A DNA stretch of 64,000 nt from positions 1 through 64,000 of the forward strand of contig JADBYT010000017.1 in NCBI GenBank assembly GCA_020402865.1, given 5' to 3'. The notes beneath the pieces are model-generated. The model did no database searches, had not been told where the DNA came from, and was given only the letters and a program-made list of their open reading frames with translations. The stretch comes from Bacteroidota bacterium. GTDB taxonomy: Bacteria; Bacteroidota; Bacteroidia; Palsa-965. Positions 63,657 through 64,000 of this stretch are shown here, in pieces (the first letter of the stretch is position 1; every line of letters starts with the position of its first letter). Made by a program: the position numbers and the translations under genes.

Positions 63657-64000
63657 ATGTTTCAGAAACTATCAGCTTCTTCGGGTTACGCGGCGCAGAA
63701 ATGTCCGGTTACAGGACTTGTGCTTGCTGCGCAAGGATTTGTTGTGCGTACATTAGATGCGGTGAGAATGAAACGCACAGCGCCCGATTCTGATACAGAC
63801 ACTTATACAGCGCCCCTGCCATCGGGTCTCAGGGCTGATTTGTTTTTGCACATAGCGCGTGTACCGGCGTCGCACTGGGACAGCCTGATAAAGCCCGACC
63901 AGTTTTTTCTGACCCGTTCGTTTTTGCAGGTTACGGAAGAAACGGCCTCGCCCGGACTTTCGTTCATTTATGCGCTCATTTACAAAGACGATGTGCCTTT
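63657..64000 (+). CDS. Gene cut by the right edge, function unknown
   Basis: From ATG at 63657 the frame stays open to the window edge (114 codons) and gives MFQKLSASSGYAAQKCPVTG at the start. Later LFLHIARVPASHWDSL and LSFIYALIYKDDVPF are seen. The layout recalls the beginning of the acyl-transferase or FemAB/GNAT-like proteins of Bacteroidota (substrate-binding beta strands in the last part), but the domain end is missing, so the product is not assigned. Confidence 0.55.
   Translation, partial: MFQKLSASSGYAAQKCPVTGLVLAAQGFVVRTLDAVRMKRTAPDSDTDTYTAPLPSGLRADLFLHIARVPASHWDSLIKPDQFFLTRSFLQVTEETASPGLSFIYALIYKDDVP

Overview
The window is chromosomal DNA of a Bacteroidota bacterium. The evidence is two proteins with C-terminal tails of the type IX secretion (T9SS) sorting kind, several gene families and gene orders typical of the phylum (BT_3928-type DoxX protein next to DUF1599 and folP; DUF6702 next to a HupE/UreJ protein and an M1 peptidase), and TAnnTTTG-like promoter boxes. 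Base composition is near balanced in the housekeeping genes and clearly richer in A+T in three places: the AbiE toxin-antitoxin pair, the leucine-rich-repeat gene, and the toxin tip with its immunity gene. No rRNA, tRNA, insertion sequence, CRISPR array or phage capsid/terminase gene was seen.

Bases 1-28900 are mostly ordinary core genes: SAM hydroxide adenosyltransferase, PhoH, PurC, heptose kinase RfaE1, an M1 peptidase, an aspartate aminotransferase, a DinB protein, an AbiEi/AbiEii pair, a methylmalonyl-CoA mutase large subunit, an FtsB-like protein, an L,D-transpeptidase, a bestrophin, a nucleoid-associated protein, an ABC permease, FolP, a TrmH-type methyltransferase and a PolX-family protein. 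Two intergenic stretches are structured: a 152-bp imperfect palindrome at 15005-15156, and seven exact 59-bp tandem units at 20439-20851. Bases 29168-31708 hold an A+T-rich T9SS-sorted leucine-rich-repeat protein.

Bases 31856-62873 are the centre of interest: an apparently complete structural locus for a contractile injection system of the eCIS/PVC family. A membrane protein and an SH3-bearing amidase come first. After a terminator follows a long same-strand operon: fibre-like protein, DUF4255 cap (Pvc16), unknown protein, two sheaths, two tubes, DUF5908, LysM hub protein (Pvc7), VgrG-like spike (Pvc8), PAAR tip, gp25 baseplate protein (Pvc9), baseplate J protein (Pvc11), a second fibre-like protein and two very large baseplate or arm proteins. 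After another terminator comes a 1267-residue modular protein with low-complexity, coiled-coil and membrane-spanning sections, ending in a polymorphic-toxin deaminase domain. Its stop codon overlaps the start of an ankyrin-repeat gene, the probable immunity gene. The AAA+ ATPase (Pvc15) and a conventional tape-measure protein (Pvc14) are not found in the window. The likely scheme is that the sheath contracts to drive the tube, spike and PAAR tip into a target envelope and delivers the deaminase, while the ankyrin protein protects the producer.

The right end (62874-64000) has a decayed coding remnant behind the immunity gene, a small tyrosine-phosphatase-like protein, and the beginning of an unidentified gene cut by the window edge.
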